In this document: positions 43,348-53,087 of the stretch, one piece after another | Layout: each line of letters starts with the position of its first letter | Numbering within the stretch: position 1 is the stretch's first letter | Assembly: GCA_913055685.1 (NCBI GenBank) | Contig: CAJXKC010000001.1 | Span: 868,001 to 932,000, forward strand | Length of the DNA: 64,000 bases | From: an uncultured Flavobacteriales bacterium | Lineage (GTDB): Bacteria; Bacteroidota; Bacteroidia; Flavobacteriales; Schleiferiaceae | Reading direction: 5' to 3' | Notes under the pieces: generated by a model | Databases searched by the model: none | The model's input: the letters and a program-made list of their open reading frames with translations, nothing else | What the model was told of the DNA's origin: nothing | Position numbers and translations under genes: made by a program

Positions 43348-43445
43348 CTTCAATTGTGGCCCACAAAATTAGGGCTTAGAATCCTTTGGCAAAGCATTAT
43401 TTAGGGGGATTTGATATTTCCTTAGCTTCGCAAAAAGATTTTTTA

Positions 43446-44465
43446 ATGCGGCATACCGTTAGTGGAGCAACTGGCTTAGTAGGGTCACATCTGGTGATGG
43501 AGCTTTTAAAGGCTGGTAAAAGCGTGCGCGCTTTGCACCGGGCAAATTCGGACAAGTCATTATTGAAGCGAGTGTTTCAATATTATGGCGAGGATTTAAG
43601 TCATTATGAAGCGCAACTCGAGTGGCAGGAAGCCGATTTATTGGATCCTTTTGAAGTTGATTCGGCAGTAGAAGGGTCAGAGGTCTTTTATCACTGTGCC
43701 GCTTTAGTGAGTTTTAATCCCAAGGATAAACAAGCGCTAATCATAGATAATGCAAAGATGACCGCCAATGTGGTTAATGCCGCCTTGCATTTTAAGGTGC
43801 CGCGTTTTGTGCACGTTAGTTCGGTAGCCGCCCTAGGCCGTAAACCTGAACAGAAGGAGTTTGATGAAGAGAGTCACTGGGTAGAGAGTAAGCAAAACTC
43901 CAATTATTCCAAAGGAAAATATGCAGCCGAGCTGGAAGTTTGGCGCGGTATTGAGGAAGGCCTTTCGGCTGGAATAGTTAACCCATGTATAATTTTAGGT
44001 CCGGGTACCTGGTCGGGCGGCTCGGCGGCAATTTTCAGGAATGTTGCCGAGGGTTTTAAGTTTTACACCAAAGGCATCAACGCTTTTGTAGATGTCCGCG
44101 ATGTAGTGAAGGCAATTTTAATTTTAGCCGATCGACCCGAGCTCAAAGAGCGATTTGTTATTGCTGCCGAGAACTGGACCTATGAAAAGGTCTTTAAGCA
44201 AATTGCGGAGGCGATGGGAAAGCCAGCTCCGAGCATTGAGGTAAAACCCTGGATGGCAGCTTTTGCCTGGCGCTGGGAAGCCGTAAAAAGTCGTATTACC
44301 GGTAAGGCACCCCTGGTTACCAAGGAAACGAGCCGCACTTCGCTAAATAGCTATTACTACAAGAACGACAATGCCAAGGAAGTTTTGGGGATGGACTTTC
44401 GTGACTTGAAGGAAAGTATTCAGTTTATAGCAGAATGCTATCTAAAGGAACATAGGCTTAATTAG
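43446..44465 (+). CDS. NAD-dependent epimerase/dehydratase (extended SDR)
   Basis: ATG 43446 gives MRHTVSGATGLVGSHLVMELL with the GxxGxxG motif directly at the N terminus, as expected; the track start adds 20 foreign residues. The catalytic YSKGK and a dihydroflavonol-4-reductase-like pattern (FYHCAALVSFNPKDK, FVHVSSVAALG, GIVNPCIILGPG) follow. The substrate is unknown. It is divergent from tyrS and convergent with the DUF4296 gene. Confidence 0.88.
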   Translation: MRHTVSGATGLVGSHLVMELLKAGKSVRALHRANSDKSLLKRVFQYYGEDLSHYEAQLEWQEADLLDPFEVDSAVEGSEVFYHCAALVSFNPKDKQALIIDNAKMTANVVNAALHFKVPRFVHVSSVAALGRKPEQKEFDEESHWVESKQNSNYSKGKYAAELEVWRGIEEGLSAGIVNPCIILGPGTWSGGSAAIFRNVAEGFKFYTKGINAFVDVRDVVKAILILADRPELKERFVIAAENWTYEKVFKQIAEAMGKPAPSIEVKPWMAAFAWRWEAVKSRITGKAPLVTKETSRTSLNSYYYKNDNAKEVLGMDFRDLKESIQFIAECYLKEHRLN

Positions 44466-44467
44466 GC

Positions 44468-44857
44468 TCATTCTTCCTTTTCTTCGTCGAGGTCGGAGGC
44501 CTTAGCGCCTTGCTTACTGCTAATTTTACTGAGTTCCAAAATGACCTTTTCGTACATGCGATCCATTTTCTCCGCATTTTTATTGTAGAAGTCAAATGAG
44601 GAATCGTATTGCGCTTCAGTGATGCCGTATTTTTCCCAAAGGAAATTGTAGTGGTCGATAGCATAAAGGCTGTCGCCCAGTACTTTTTTGCCGATGCGCG
44701 CTCCTTCTATTATATGCACATCGACCAATATTTCGGTCATCTTAGCTTCAGGTATGACCCAATCGGGGTTTGGCGTCTCTTTTTTAGGCGCTTGGGGGCT
44801 GTTGCAGGCTCCAAGGCTTAGAGCCAGTAAAACGATGTACCAAGGTTTAACGGTCAA
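44468..44857 (-). CDS. DUF4296 family lipoprotein
   Basis: The 129-residue protein has a signal MTVKPWYIVLLALSLGAC and the DUF4296 pattern WVIPEAKMTEILVDVHIIEGAR, YNFLWEKYGITEAQYDSSFDFY. Function is unknown; the family is widespread in Bacteroidota. Its ATG lies inside the end of the dihydroorotase gene (11-base overlap), so it is translated from the same transcript. Confidence 0.85.
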   Translation of the reverse strand: MTVKPWYIVLLALSLGACNSPQAPKKETPNPDWVIPEAKMTEILVDVHIIEGARIGKKVLGDSLYAIDHYNFLWEKYGITEAQYDSSFDFYNKNAEKMDRMYEKVILELSKISSKQGAKASDLDEEKEE

Positions 44858-46190
44858 ATTCTAATCTTTGGGCAGCACGGTTTTCTAAAACCTTACCATT
44901 TTCATAAACGAGTGAACCATTAACAAAAGTATGGCTAACTCTGGCGCGGAAGGTAGTGCCCTCGAAAGGAGACCAGCCACATTTGTAAAGTATATTTTCC
45001 TTGGTTACACTCCAAGGTCGACTCGGGTCAACAATAGTGATATCCGCCCAATAGCCTTCGCGGATAAAGCCACGCTCTTTGATGTTGAAGAGGATTGCAG
45101 GGTTGTGACAAGCTTTTTGCACCATCATTTCGATGCTCATTCTCTCATCACGCACAAACTCCATCATGGCCGGCAACCAATGCTGAACCAAGGGACCGCC
45201 GCTAGGGGCAGAGGTGTAAGGATTCTGCTTTTCCTCCAAAGTATGAGGAGCGTGGTCGGTAGCCATTACATCAATGCGGCCATCGATTACTGCTTTTAAT
45301 ATTTCCTCACGATCACGCGACTCTTTAACCGCTGGGTTCCATTTTATGAGGGAGCCTTTGCTAGCGTAGTCTTCATCACTAAACCACAAGTGGTGGATAC
45401 AGGCTTCGGCGGTAATTCTCTTTTTCTCTAATGGCAGACTGTTATCGAAAAGATCACATTCTTCTGCCGTAGAAATATGGAAAACGTGTAATCGGGTATT
45501 ATGCTTTTTGGCTAATTCAACCGCTAGGCGAGAAGATTTAATGCAGGCTTCGCGGCTGCGAATTAAGGGGTGCATTTCCATGGGAATGTCATCGCCATAC
45601 TTCGCTATAGCTTCTTCCATGTTTTTTCGGATGGTTTCCTCATCCTCACTGTGGGTGATAACGGGAATCTTAACCTCCGAGAAAATTGCCTCCAAAGCTT
45701 TTGCATCGTCCACAAGCATATTGCCAGTGCTACTGCCCATAAAGACTTTTACGGCAGGTACTTTGGTAGGATCTATTTTACGAAGCTCCTCAATATTGTC
45801 GTTTGCTCCACCAATATTAAAGCCATAATTGGCCCAAGCTGTTTCTGCGGCAATAGCATACTTTTCTTCCAGCTTTTCAATGGTAGTAGCCGCAGGCTTA
45901 GTGTTGGGTTGTTCAATAAAAGAAGTAACTCCCCCTGCCACCGCAGCGCGTGACTCACTGTAAATATTCCCTTTATGAGTTAAGCCAGGCTCACGAAAGT
46001 GCACTTGGTCGTCGATTAAGCCAGGTAAGATAAAGCTGCCTGCCGCATCAATAACAATAGTGTCGCTATCACGCTGATTAAGATGCATATCTATTTCCGC
46101 GATTCGACCATCTTCAATGTATATATCCTTCTCCGTGATTTCGCCTTCATTTACAAGGCGACCGTTTTTAATTAAAAACTTCCTTTTCAT
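44847..46190 (-). CDS. pyrC: Dihydroorotase (type I-like)
   Basis: The 447-residue amidohydrolase converts carbamoyl-aspartate to dihydroorotate. Visible features: LPGLIDDQVHFREPGL (metal site start), KVFMGSSTGN with Lys148 as the bridging carboxylysine candidate, VITHSEDEE, LHVFHISTAEE and the catalytic Asp in MATDHAPHTLEEK. The usual H-x-H of the first metal motif reads Q62-x-H64 here, so one ligand is replaced. The last 11 bases overlap the DUF4296 gene. Allantoinase or hydantoinase is a less likely alternative. Confidence 0.88.
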   Translation of the reverse strand: MKRKFLIKNGRLVNEGEITEKDIYIEDGRIAEIDMHLNQRDSDTIVIDAAGSFILPGLIDDQVHFREPGLTHKGNIYSESRAAVAGGVTSFIEQPNTKPAATTIEKLEEKYAIAAETAWANYGFNIGGANDNIEELRKIDPTKVPAVKVFMGSSTGNMLVDDAKALEAIFSEVKIPVITHSEDEETIRKNMEEAIAKYGDDIPMEMHPLIRSREACIKSSRLAVELAKKHNTRLHVFHISTAEECDLFDNSLPLEKKRITAEACIHHLWFSDEDYASKGSLIKWNPAVKESRDREEILKAVIDGRIDVMATDHAPHTLEEKQNPYTSAPSGGPLVQHWLPAMMEFVRDERMSIEMMVQKACHNPAILFNIKERGFIREGYWADITIVDPSRPWSVTKENILYKCGWSPFEGTTFRARVSHTFVNGSLVYENGKVLENRAAQRLEFDR

Positions 46191-46200
46191 GGATTAAATC

Positions 46201-46929
46201 TTATTGATGTCTTCCGAGAAGACTGCGAAGCTTGAGTTTTAATACGCCAAATACGGCTTCATTTATAATACCTGAGGTCATCTTAGACTCTCCCAGGCTA
46301 CGGTCGGTAAAGATTACGGGTATCTCCTTAATCTTAAAGCCAAATTTATAAGTGATAAACTTCATTTCAATTTGGAAGGCATAACCTACAAAGCGAATTT
46401 TTTTGAAGTTCATTTTTTCTAAAACAGCCCGTCGGTAACAAACGAATCCTGCGGTAGTATCTTCGATTGGCATGCCGAGGATAAAACGTACATAGCGAGA
46501 GGCAAAATAGCTTAGCAGGACTCTGCTCATTGGCCAGTTTACCACATTTACTCCTTTTACATAGCGAGAGCCAATTGCCATATCAAAACCATCGTCCCTA
46601 CAAGTAGCGTATAGTCGCTCCAAGTCTTTTGGGTCGTGTGAAAAGTCGGCGTCCATTTCAAAGATGTACTGGTAATCGCGCTCTAAGGCCCAAGAGAAGC
46701 CAGCGAGATAGGCAGTACCTAAGCCTTGCTTTCCCTTTCGGGGAAGTAGGAAAAGGCGATGCTCGTATTCACCTTGGAGGTGTTTTACGATTTCTTGAGT
46801 ACCATCGGGAGAATTGTCGTCTACAATTAAAACGTGAAAATCGGTGTGTAAGGAGAATACCGTGCGCAAAATGCGCTCGATGTTTTCCTTTTCGTTATAG
46901 GTTGGTATGACGACTAAAGCCTCTTGCAA
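46201..46929 (-). CDS. Polyprenol-phosphate mannosyltransferase-like GT2
   Basis: The protein of about 242 residues has LVVIPTYNEKENIERIL, the DDNSPDGT motif, EMDADFSHDPKDLERL (DxD) and IGSRYVKGVN, which match the dolichyl-phosphate mannose synthase (Dpm1) type of GT2. It would transfer a sugar from a nucleotide donor to a polyprenyl phosphate at the inner membrane. There is no ATG: TTG 46950 lies inside a -7 box, so TTG 46929 is preferred. It lies 10 bases upstream of the dihydroorotase gene and may share its transcript. Confidence 0.87.
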   Translation of the reverse strand: MQEALVVIPTYNEKENIERILRTVFSLHTDFHVLIVDDNSPDGTQEIVKHLQGEYEHRLFLLPRKGKQGLGTAYLAGFSWALERDYQYIFEMDADFSHDPKDLERLYATCRDDGFDMAIGSRYVKGVNVVNWPMSRVLLSYFASRYVRFILGMPIEDTTAGFVCYRRAVLEKMNFKKIRFVGYAFQIEMKFITYKFGFKIKEIPVIFTDRSLGESKMTSGIINEAVFGVLKLKLRSLLGRHQ

Positions 46930-46947
46930 GGGGGTAAAATTGGGGAG

Positions 46948-46955
46948 CAAAAATA
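46948..46955 (-). promoter_or_regulatory. -7 element of the GT2-pyrC-DUF4296 unit
   Basis: On the minus strand TATTTTTG matches TAnnTTTG, about 19 bases before TTG 46929. A CTTAACA / CTTAAAA direct repeat of period 11 (47008-46991) lies 35 bases further upstream. Confidence 0.45.
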
Positions 46956-47093
46956 AGTATTAATGTGCTACTTAAGGCGGATTAAACAGATTTTAAGAGC
47001 TTGTTAAGCTTTCTAAATGGAGTAAAAACTAAGTCTTTTAAACGAGCTCAGGCTGCTTTTAGTTTAGCGTGGTGTATTCTCTGTCTTTGGAGC

Positions 47094-47123
47094 AAAAAAA
47101 AGCCCCAGCAAATAGCTAGGGCT
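47094..47123 (-). terminator. Terminator after the sdhCAB operon
   Basis: A 9-position stem AGCCCCAGC / GCTAGGGCT with one mismatch (loop AAATA) is followed on the minus strand by a run of eight T. It ends the succinate dehydrogenase operon. Confidence 0.85.
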
Positions 47124-47144
47124 AAGTACTTAATAAAGCTAAAT

Positions 47145-47897
47145 TTATTTCTCGCTGCTGATGCTAGCGCTAAGGTATTCGCGGTTCATGCGTGCAATGT
47201 TTTCCAAGGAAATTCCTTTCGGACATTCTTCTGCGCAAGCACCTACGTTGGAGCAGTTTCCAAATCCTTCTAAGTCCATTTGATTTACCATGTTTAAAAC
47301 ACGGTCTTTCGCTTCAACTTGTCCCTGCGGTAAAAGGGCTAACTGAGAAACTTTAGCCGACACAAACAGCATGGCCGAAGCATTCGGACAAGCCGCTACA
47401 CAGGCACCACAACCAATACAGGTAGCCGCATTAAAGGCTTCATCTGCATTTGCTTTAGGAACTGGAATGGCATTCGCATCCAAAGTGTTTCCTGAAGTGT
47501 TTACCGATACGAAACCACCCGCCTGAATAACGCGGTCCATGGCGTCTCTATTTACCACCAAATCCTTCATTACCGGGAAGGCACGTGCTCTCCAAGGCTC
47601 TACATAAATGGTATCGCCATCCTTGAACTTACGCATATGTAATTGGCAAGTAGTGGTTTCATTTTCGGGTCCATGTGGCTCACCGTTAATGTGCATCGAA
47701 CACATTCCACAAATACCTTCGCGGCAGTCGTGGTCAAATGCAACCGGCTCATCGCCTTTCTCAATTAACTCTTCGTTTAATTGATCCATCATTTCCAAGA
47801 ATGAGCTGTCTTCACTTACATCACTAATGTTGTAGTCTTTTAGCTCTCCTTTACTATTTGCGTTGGCTTGACGCCAGATTTTCAATTTTAAATCCAT
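47145..47897 (-). CDS. sdhB: Succinate dehydrogenase/fumarate reductase iron-sulfur subunit
   Basis: About 250 residues. The [2Fe-2S] ligands are in [15 protein letters not shown] plus a later Cys; the [4Fe-4S] and [3Fe-4S] ligands are in [15 protein letters not shown] and [15 protein letters not shown]. It passes electrons from SdhA to the quinone site. ATG 47897 ([10 protein letters not shown]) is preferred over the track TTG two codons upstream. The gene is last in sdhC-sdhA-sdhB. Confidence 0.97.
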   Translation of the reverse strand: MDLKLKIWRQANANSKGELKDYNISDVSEDSSFLEMMDQLNEELIEKGDEPVAFDHDCREGICGMCSMHINGEPHGPENETTTCQLHMRKFKDGDTIYVEPWRARAFPVMKDLVVNRDAMDRVIQAGGFVSVNTSGNTLDANAIPVPKANADEAFNAATCIGCGACVAACPNASAMLFVSAKVSQLALLPQGQVEAKDRVLNMVNQMDLEGFGNCSNVGACAEECPKGISLENIARMNREYLSASISSEK

Positions 47898-47918
47898 GCT
47901 CAAAATTTTTAATCCCGA

Positions 47919-49922
47919 TTACTTGTAGCTACGGGTTTTCAATTCCACATTTTCAAATACTAGATCCTCTTTCACCAATTCAGTGGTGCTAGGATCGCCA
48001 CTGTATTTCCAAGCCGATACAAAGGCGAAGTCTTCGTCGCGACGTAGGGCTTCTCCTTCTTCAGTTTGGTATTCTTCGCGGAAGTGTCCTCCACAGGATT
48101 CTTCGCGTTCAAGCGCGTCTTTACACATCAACTCACCCAATTCCATAAAGTCAGCTACTCGCATCGCTTTATCCAACTCGGGGTTCATTTCGTCTGCCTT
48201 TCCTGGGATTTTTACATTATCCCAGTATTCCGCACGGAGTTCTTGAATTTCCTTAATGGCTTCGGTTAAGCCTTGAGCATTACGAGCCATACCACATTTG
48301 TCCCACATGATGCGGCCCAATTTTTTGTGGTAATAATCCACACTGTGCTTCTTGCCAGCGTTGTTCATCAATTTATCGATGTTGCCTTTCACCTCATTTT
48401 CAGCTGCAGCGAAAGCTTCGTGATTGGTGTCTATTTCACCGGTACGAATCTCATCGGCTAAGTAATCACCAATGGTATAAGGAATTACAAAATAACCATC
48501 AGCTAAACCTTGCATTAGGGCCGAGGCTCCAAGGCGGTTGGCACCATGGTCGGAGAAATTGGCTTCACCTAAGGCGAATAATCCAGGAACCGAGGTCATT
48601 AAGTTGTAATCTACCCAAAGACCACCCATGGTGTAGTGAACCGCTGGGTAAATCATCATTGGGGTTTCGTAGGGATTATCGTCAACGATCTTCTCGTACA
48701 TCGCAAAGAGGTTACCGTATTTGGCTTCCACCACTTTGGTCCCTAATTCACGAATCTTCTCGGGGCTAGGATTGTCGATACCTTGAATATTGGCTTCGGT
48801 TTTACCGTAGCGCTCAATCGCCGCAGCGAAGTCAAGGTAAACTGCTTCCCCAGTTTTATTAACTCCGAAACCTTCGTCGCAACGCTCTTTAGCGGCACGC
48901 GAAGCAACGTCTCGTGGTACGAGGTTACCGAAGCTTGGGTAGCGACGCTCTAAGTAATAGTCGCGTTTCTCTTCTGGAAGATCAGTAGGCTTTAATTTAC
49001 CGGCGCGAATTGCTTCGGCATCCTTACGATCTTTGGGTACCCAAATACGTCCGTCGTTACGAAGCGACTCAGACATCAGCGTAAGCTTAGACTGATGCTC
49101 GCCTGAAACAGGAATACAAGTAGGGTGAATTTGAGTAAAACAAGGGTTGGCAAATAATGCGCCTTTGCGGTGTGCTTTCCAAGCGGCCGAGCCATTTGAG
49201 CCCATGGCATTGGTGGAAAGGAAGAATACGTTACCATAACCTCCCGATGCCAACACAACGGCATGTGCACCATGTCTTTGTATTTCGCCAGTAACCAAAT
49301 TACGAGCGATAATACCGCGAGCTTTGCCATCTACGACAACCACTTCCATCATTTCGTGGCGGTTGTATAGCTTCACCTTGCCTTTGGCAATTTGACGGCT
49401 TAGGGCAGAGTAGGCGCCTAAAAGTAGCTGTTGCCCGGTCTGACCTTTAGCGTAGAAAGTACGACTTACCTGAACCCCACCGAAAGAACGGTTATCAAGG
49501 TTACCGCCGTATTCACGAGCGAAAGGTACACCCTGAGCTACGGCTTGGTCGATGATATTTGCTGATACCTCTGCCAATCGGTATACATTGGCTTCACGAG
49601 AGCGGTAGTCGCCTCCTTTAATAGTATCGTAGAATAAACGGTAAACGGAGTCACCGTCGTTTTGATAGTTTTTAGCGGCATTGATTCCACCCTGAGCGGC
49701 AATAGAGTGCGCGCGACGTGGTGAATCTTGGAAGCAAAATGCTTTCACATTGTAGCCCATCTCTGCTAAAGAAGCAGCGGCTGAGGCTCCCGCCAATCCC
49801 GTTCCAACAACAATAACATCGATATTCCTTTTGTTGGCAGGGTTAACCAAGCGAATGTTGGCCTTGTGATTTTGCCACTTCTTTTCTAGTGGTCCCTCTG
49901 GAATTTTCGAATCTAACTTCAT
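47919..49922 (-). CDS. sdhA: Succinate dehydrogenase/fumarate reductase flavoprotein subunit
   Basis: The 667-residue subunit has an FAD dinucleotide fold [19 protein letters not shown], the flavinylation region [17 protein letters not shown] with its His, and the substrate region [14 protein letters not shown]. It oxidises succinate to fumarate (or the reverse) in the cytoplasmic arm of complex II. The length is typical of the Bacteroidota and epsilon-type enzymes, which are longer than the E. coli protein. It lies between sdhC and sdhB. Confidence 0.97.
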   Translation of the reverse strand: MKLDSKIPEGPLEKKWQNHKANIRLVNPANKRNIDVIVVGTGLAGASAAASLAEMGYNVKAFCFQDSPRRAHSIAAQGGINAAKNYQNDGDSVYRLFYDTIKGGDYRSREANVYRLAEVSANIIDQAVAQGVPFAREYGGNLDNRSFGGVQVSRTFYAKGQTGQQLLLGAYSALSRQIAKGKVKLYNRHEMMEVVVVDGKARGIIARNLVTGEIQRHGAHAVVLASGGYGNVFFLSTNAMGSNGSAAWKAHRKGALFANPCFTQIHPTCIPVSGEHQSKLTLMSESLRNDGRIWVPKDRKDAEAIRAGKLKPTDLPEEKRDYYLERRYPSFGNLVPRDVASRAAKERCDEGFGVNKTGEAVYLDFAAAIERYGKTEANIQGIDNPSPEKIRELGTKVVEAKYGNLFAMYEKIVDDNPYETPMMIYPAVHYTMGGLWVDYNLMTSVPGLFALGEANFSDHGANRLGASALMQGLADGYFVIPYTIGDYLADEIRTGEIDTNHEAFAAAENEVKGNIDKLMNNAGKKHSVDYYHKKLGRIMWDKCGMARNAQGLTEAIKEIQELRAEYWDNVKIPGKADEMNPELDKAMRVADFMELGELMCKDALEREESCGGHFREEYQTEEGEALRRDEDFAFVSAWKYSGDPSTTELVKEDLVFENVELKTRSYK

Positions 49923-49933
49923 GGAGATTGCGT

Positions 49934-50623
49934 TTAATTTTTAGCCATTAAAATGAAAACGGGAATGATTGCATAAGCCAACGGTACGATTACCGAAAAG
50001 GCATAGCCTACAGTCTTAATAACTGGAGTGTAGCGCTTATGGTTTAGACCTAAAGTCTGGAACGCACTGGCAAAGCCATGCCATAAATGGAATGCGATTG
50101 CGGCCATGGCAATTACGTATAAGCTTACCATAATCATTCCGGCACTTCCATCTTGATAGGTCTTTATAACCACGGCAGCTAGGTCTTTGTTCCCTTGACT
50201 GTCCATTCCGATCTCACCCCAGTGCATGGTGTACCAGAATTGGCTCATGTGTAAAATGATAAATGCCAAAATGATAGTTCCTAATAAACCCATATTGCGT
50301 GAGGCCCAAACTGAGTTTGCATTTGGTTTCCAGCTCTTGTAACGCTCTGGACGCGCAGCGCGGTTTTGACGCACTAGTAATAATCCGTCGAAAGCGTGAA
50401 ATAAGATACTGAAGTAAAGTAGGTAGCTCACAATTTTAATCACCGGGAAGGTGGTCATAAATTTTGCGTAAGCATTAAACTTTTCTTGCCCTTCAACCGA
50501 AAGGTCAAGTAGCTGTAAATTACCGAGTAAGTGGACAATCAAAAATGAAATTAAGAAGAGTCCGGTTAGCGACATCCATATTTTCTTCGCGATGGATGAA
50601 CCTAAAATCCCTGATTTTGCCAT
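49934..50623 (-). CDS. sdhC: Succinate dehydrogenase cytochrome b558 subunit
   Basis: The 229-residue membrane anchor has five helices and His ligands for two hemes ([41 protein letters not shown]). The single large anchor without SdhD marks the type B enzyme, as in B. subtilis and Wolinella, which uses menaquinone. It is the first gene of the operon. Confidence 0.95.
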   Translation of the reverse strand: MAKSGILGSSIAKKIWMSLTGLFLISFLIVHLLGNLQLLDLSVEGQEKFNAYAKFMTTFPVIKIVSYLLYFSILFHAFDGLLLVRQNRAARPERYKSWKPNANSVWASRNMGLLGTIILAFIILHMSQFWYTMHWGEIGMDSQGNKDLAAVVIKTYQDGSAGMIMVSLYVIAMAAIAFHLWHGFASAFQTLGLNHKRYTPVIKTVGYAFSVIVPLAYAIIPVFILMAKN

Positions 50624-50649
50624 AGTTATAGTAGCGCATTGAATTTCCG

Positions 50650-50679
50650 CAAATTTAAGAAGCAGAAAGGATTCCCCAA
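50650..50679 (-). promoter_or_regulatory. Promoter of sdhCAB
   Basis: On the minus strand TTG (50679-50677), 19 bases, TAAATTTG (50657-50650) fit the Bacteroidota consensus. The leader to ATG 50623 would be about 20 bases. Confidence 0.65.
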
Positions 50680-50750
50680 CATCCTGTCCTATTTAGAATG
50701 ATTACAGGAAAGTCCCTAATCGCTTGTGTTTAAAGGCAGCTGCTAATTTT

Positions 50751-50758
50751 TACCTTTG
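50751..50758 (+). promoter_or_regulatory. -7 element of pepP
   Basis: TACCTTTG is a perfect -7 match, 22 bases before ATG 50781. A TTG at 50724 is slightly too far for a normal -33. The box lies inside the upstream ORF-track extension, so the later ATG is right. Confidence 0.55.
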
Positions 50759-50780
50759 CGGGAAACGAAAAATAATTTAC

Positions 50781-52070
50781 ATGCGATACGATTCTATCGA
50801 TTCCCAATTGTTTATTCAGAACCGAGCAAATTTTGCGAAACACCTCACAAAGGGTGCCTTAGCAATTTTCAATGCTAATGATATTTTACCCACCAATGCA
50901 GATGGTACTTTACCCTTTGTGCAAAACCGCGATTTGTTCTATTTAAGCGGAGTAGATCAAGAGGAAAGTATTTTGGTGATCTTTCCTGACGCTTATGATC
51001 CTGCCCATCGCGAGATGTTATTTGTAACCGAAACGAACGAGCATATTGCCCGTTGGGAGGGTGCCAAACTAACTAAGGAGCAAGGAACTGAAGTAAGCGG
51101 GATTAAGTCGGTTTATTGGCTAAGTGAGTTTGAGGCCATACTTAAAAATGTAATGTCTCAGGCGACTGCGGTTTACTTAAATAGCAATGAGCACTTACGC
51201 GCCAAATTAGAAGTTGAAACCCGTGATATGCGCTTTGGGAAATGGATTCGTGAAAAGTATCCCATGCATAATTACCAGAGAAGCGCTCCCGTCATGCATA
51301 AATTGCGGGCCATTAAGTCGCCTATCGAGGTCGACTTGATGAGCAAAGCATCGGAGATCAATACCAAGGCTTTTTTAAGGGTAATGAAATTCTTAAAGCC
51401 TGGAGTAATGGAGTACGAATTGGAAGCCGAGTTTATCCACGAGTACAAGCGCAACGGTTCGCCAGATTTTAGCTACACTCCAATTATTGCTTCGGGTGAA
51501 AGTGCCTGTGTGCTGCACTATATTGAGAACGATAAAGTTTGTAAAGATGGCGATTTAGTGCTTTTCGATTGTGGCAACTGGTATGCCAATTATGCCAGCG
51601 ATGTAACCCGCTGTTTTCCGGTAAATGGTCGCTTTAGCGCCCGCCAGAAAGAGGTCTATAATGCAGTTTTACGAGTACAAAAAGCAAGTTTAGAACTCTT
51701 GCGTCCGGGCAATCAATTACATGAATACCACAAGCAGGTAGGTGAGCTAATGACCAAAGAGTTACTGGATTTAAAACTCATCGATAAAACCGATGTGAAG
51801 AATCAGGATCCGAATTGGCCCGCATACAAGAAATACTTCATGCACGGCACCTCGCATTATATTGGTTTAGACGTGCACGATGTCGGTTTATGGACCGATA
51901 AGATGGAAGTGGGTAATGCTTTTACCTGTGAGCCTGGTATCTACATTCCCGAAGAGGGTATCGGCATTCGTATCGAAGACGATATTATTATTGGAGAAAA
52001 AGAAAACCTCAATATGACGGCTGGTATACCGAAGGAAGTTGAGGAGATTGAAGATTATATGAATAGCTAA
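50781..52070 (+). CDS. pepP: Xaa-Pro aminopeptidase (M24 family)
   Basis: The protein of 429 residues from ATG 50781 has an N-terminal creatinase-like domain and a C-terminal pita-bread domain. The five metal ligands are visible in VLFDCGNWYANYASDVTR (two Asp), MHGTSHYIGLDVHD (His) and EPGIYIPEEGIGIRIED (two Glu). It removes an N-terminal residue before proline in the cytoplasm. Its stop overlaps the start of the next gene by one base (TAATG). Confidence 0.92.
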   Translation: MRYDSIDSQLFIQNRANFAKHLTKGALAIFNANDILPTNADGTLPFVQNRDLFYLSGVDQEESILVIFPDAYDPAHREMLFVTETNEHIARWEGAKLTKEQGTEVSGIKSVYWLSEFEAILKNVMSQATAVYLNSNEHLRAKLEVETRDMRFGKWIREKYPMHNYQRSAPVMHKLRAIKSPIEVDLMSKASEINTKAFLRVMKFLKPGVMEYELEAEFIHEYKRNGSPDFSYTPIIASGESACVLHYIENDKVCKDGDLVLFDCGNWYANYASDVTRCFPVNGRFSARQKEVYNAVLRVQKASLELLRPGNQLHEYHKQVGELMTKELLDLKLIDKTDVKNQDPNWPAYKKYFMHGTSHYIGLDVHDVGLWTDKMEVGNAFTCEPGIYIPEEGIGIRIEDDIIIGEKENLNMTAGIPKEVEEIEDYMNS

Positions 52071-52861
52071 TGAAAGCCATTCACTTCCAGTACAAGGAAG
52101 CTAATTTTTATGCAGAAGAACAGGGCCAAGGTAAGGCCCTGATCTTCTTGCATGGTTTTTTAGAAAACCGTCAAATGTGGGCCTCGGTGATAGAGGCTTT
52201 GCCCAATACCTATCGAAAAATAGTGCTAGACCTGCCTGGTCATGGCAAGTCAGATAACCTAGCCTATGTCCACACCATGGAGGAAATGGCCGAGGTGGTA
52301 ATGGCTTTGGTTCGTCATCTGCGGCTCAAGAAGTTTAGTCTTATTGGCCATTCCATGGGAGGCTATGTGGCTTTAGCTGTGGCTGATAAATATCCGGATA
52401 ACCTTAAGGCTTTGGTACTCATGAATTCCAATTCGCGTGCCGATAGTCCAGAGAAAAAGCTGAATCGCGATCGGGCTATTGCCTTGGTAAAACGCAATCC
52501 GAAATCTTATGTACGTAATGCGATTCCGCTGTTATTTAGGCCGAAAAATCGCAATCTTCTCAAGGAACAGGTAGCTTTGGTGAAGGAACAGGCCTTAGAA
52601 ACTAGTCCCCAGGGTATCGTGGCTGCCCTGGAGGGTATGAAAGATCGGGTTGACCGAGAAATGATTCTAGCCTTCGCGCCTTATCCAATACTATTCATTG
52701 CTTCTAAAAAGGATCCGGTTTTGGACTTTCAAATGTTGGAAGAACAACTGCATTATAATGCGGTGGAATCCTTGATTTTAGAAGACGGCCATATGAGTCA
52801 TTTCGAAAACCCGGAGGCCTTAATTGAGGGTTTGCGCTCATTCTTAAGTCGTAAGCTCTAA
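52070..52861 (+). CDS. Alpha/beta hydrolase
   Basis: The 263-residue protein has oxyanion region LHGFLENRQMW, nucleophile elbow GHSMGGY (Ser), a late acidic residue (KKDPVLDFQ) and catalytic His in DGHMSHFE. Substrate unknown; esterase, lipase or C-C hydrolase are all possible. It is translationally coupled to pepP by a TAATG overlap. Confidence 0.9.
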   Translation: MKAIHFQYKEANFYAEEQGQGKALIFLHGFLENRQMWASVIEALPNTYRKIVLDLPGHGKSDNLAYVHTMEEMAEVVMALVRHLRLKKFSLIGHSMGGYVALAVADKYPDNLKALVLMNSNSRADSPEKKLNRDRAIALVKRNPKSYVRNAIPLLFRPKNRNLLKEQVALVKEQALETSPQGIVAALEGMKDRVDREMILAFAPYPILFIASKKDPVLDFQMLEEQLHYNAVESLILEDGHMSHFENPEALIEGLRSFLSRKL

Positions 52862-52945
52862 AATTTTATCAAGGATTTTCTTCTATCTCATTTTATATTA
52901 AGGAGATACAATTAAGCAGCTGGCAAACATAGGCTTTGCACTTGC

Positions 52946-53042
52946 TAATTTTGCCTGTGGGTAGTGTCCTGTGCTTATAAGTAGCTTGAAAATGTGTTAG
53001 TTGACTAAAAATGAAAGTCCTTAAAATTGGGGGGCTTTTTTT
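52946..53042 (+). ncRNA. Possible small RNA or attenuated leader
   Basis: TAATTTTG (52946-52953) is a perfect -7 box. About 55 bases further on is a terminator-like hairpin AAAGTCC / GGGCTTT (53014-53038) with a T-run to 53042. A transcript of about 80 bases with no ORF would result, or it is a leader with attenuator for the HTH gene at 53088. No known RNA family was recognised. Confidence 0.35.
53014..53042 (+). terminator. Terminator-like hairpin upstream of the HTH gene
   Basis: A 7-bp stem AAAGTCC / GGGCTTT with an 11-base loop is followed by seven T. It lies 150 bases after the alpha/beta hydrolase stop, so it either ends a readthrough transcript or a short RNA. Confidence 0.6.
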
Positions 53043-53087
53043 AAATTGATGAACCAACACCCAAGCAAATTTTAATTTTTAGCCTGC

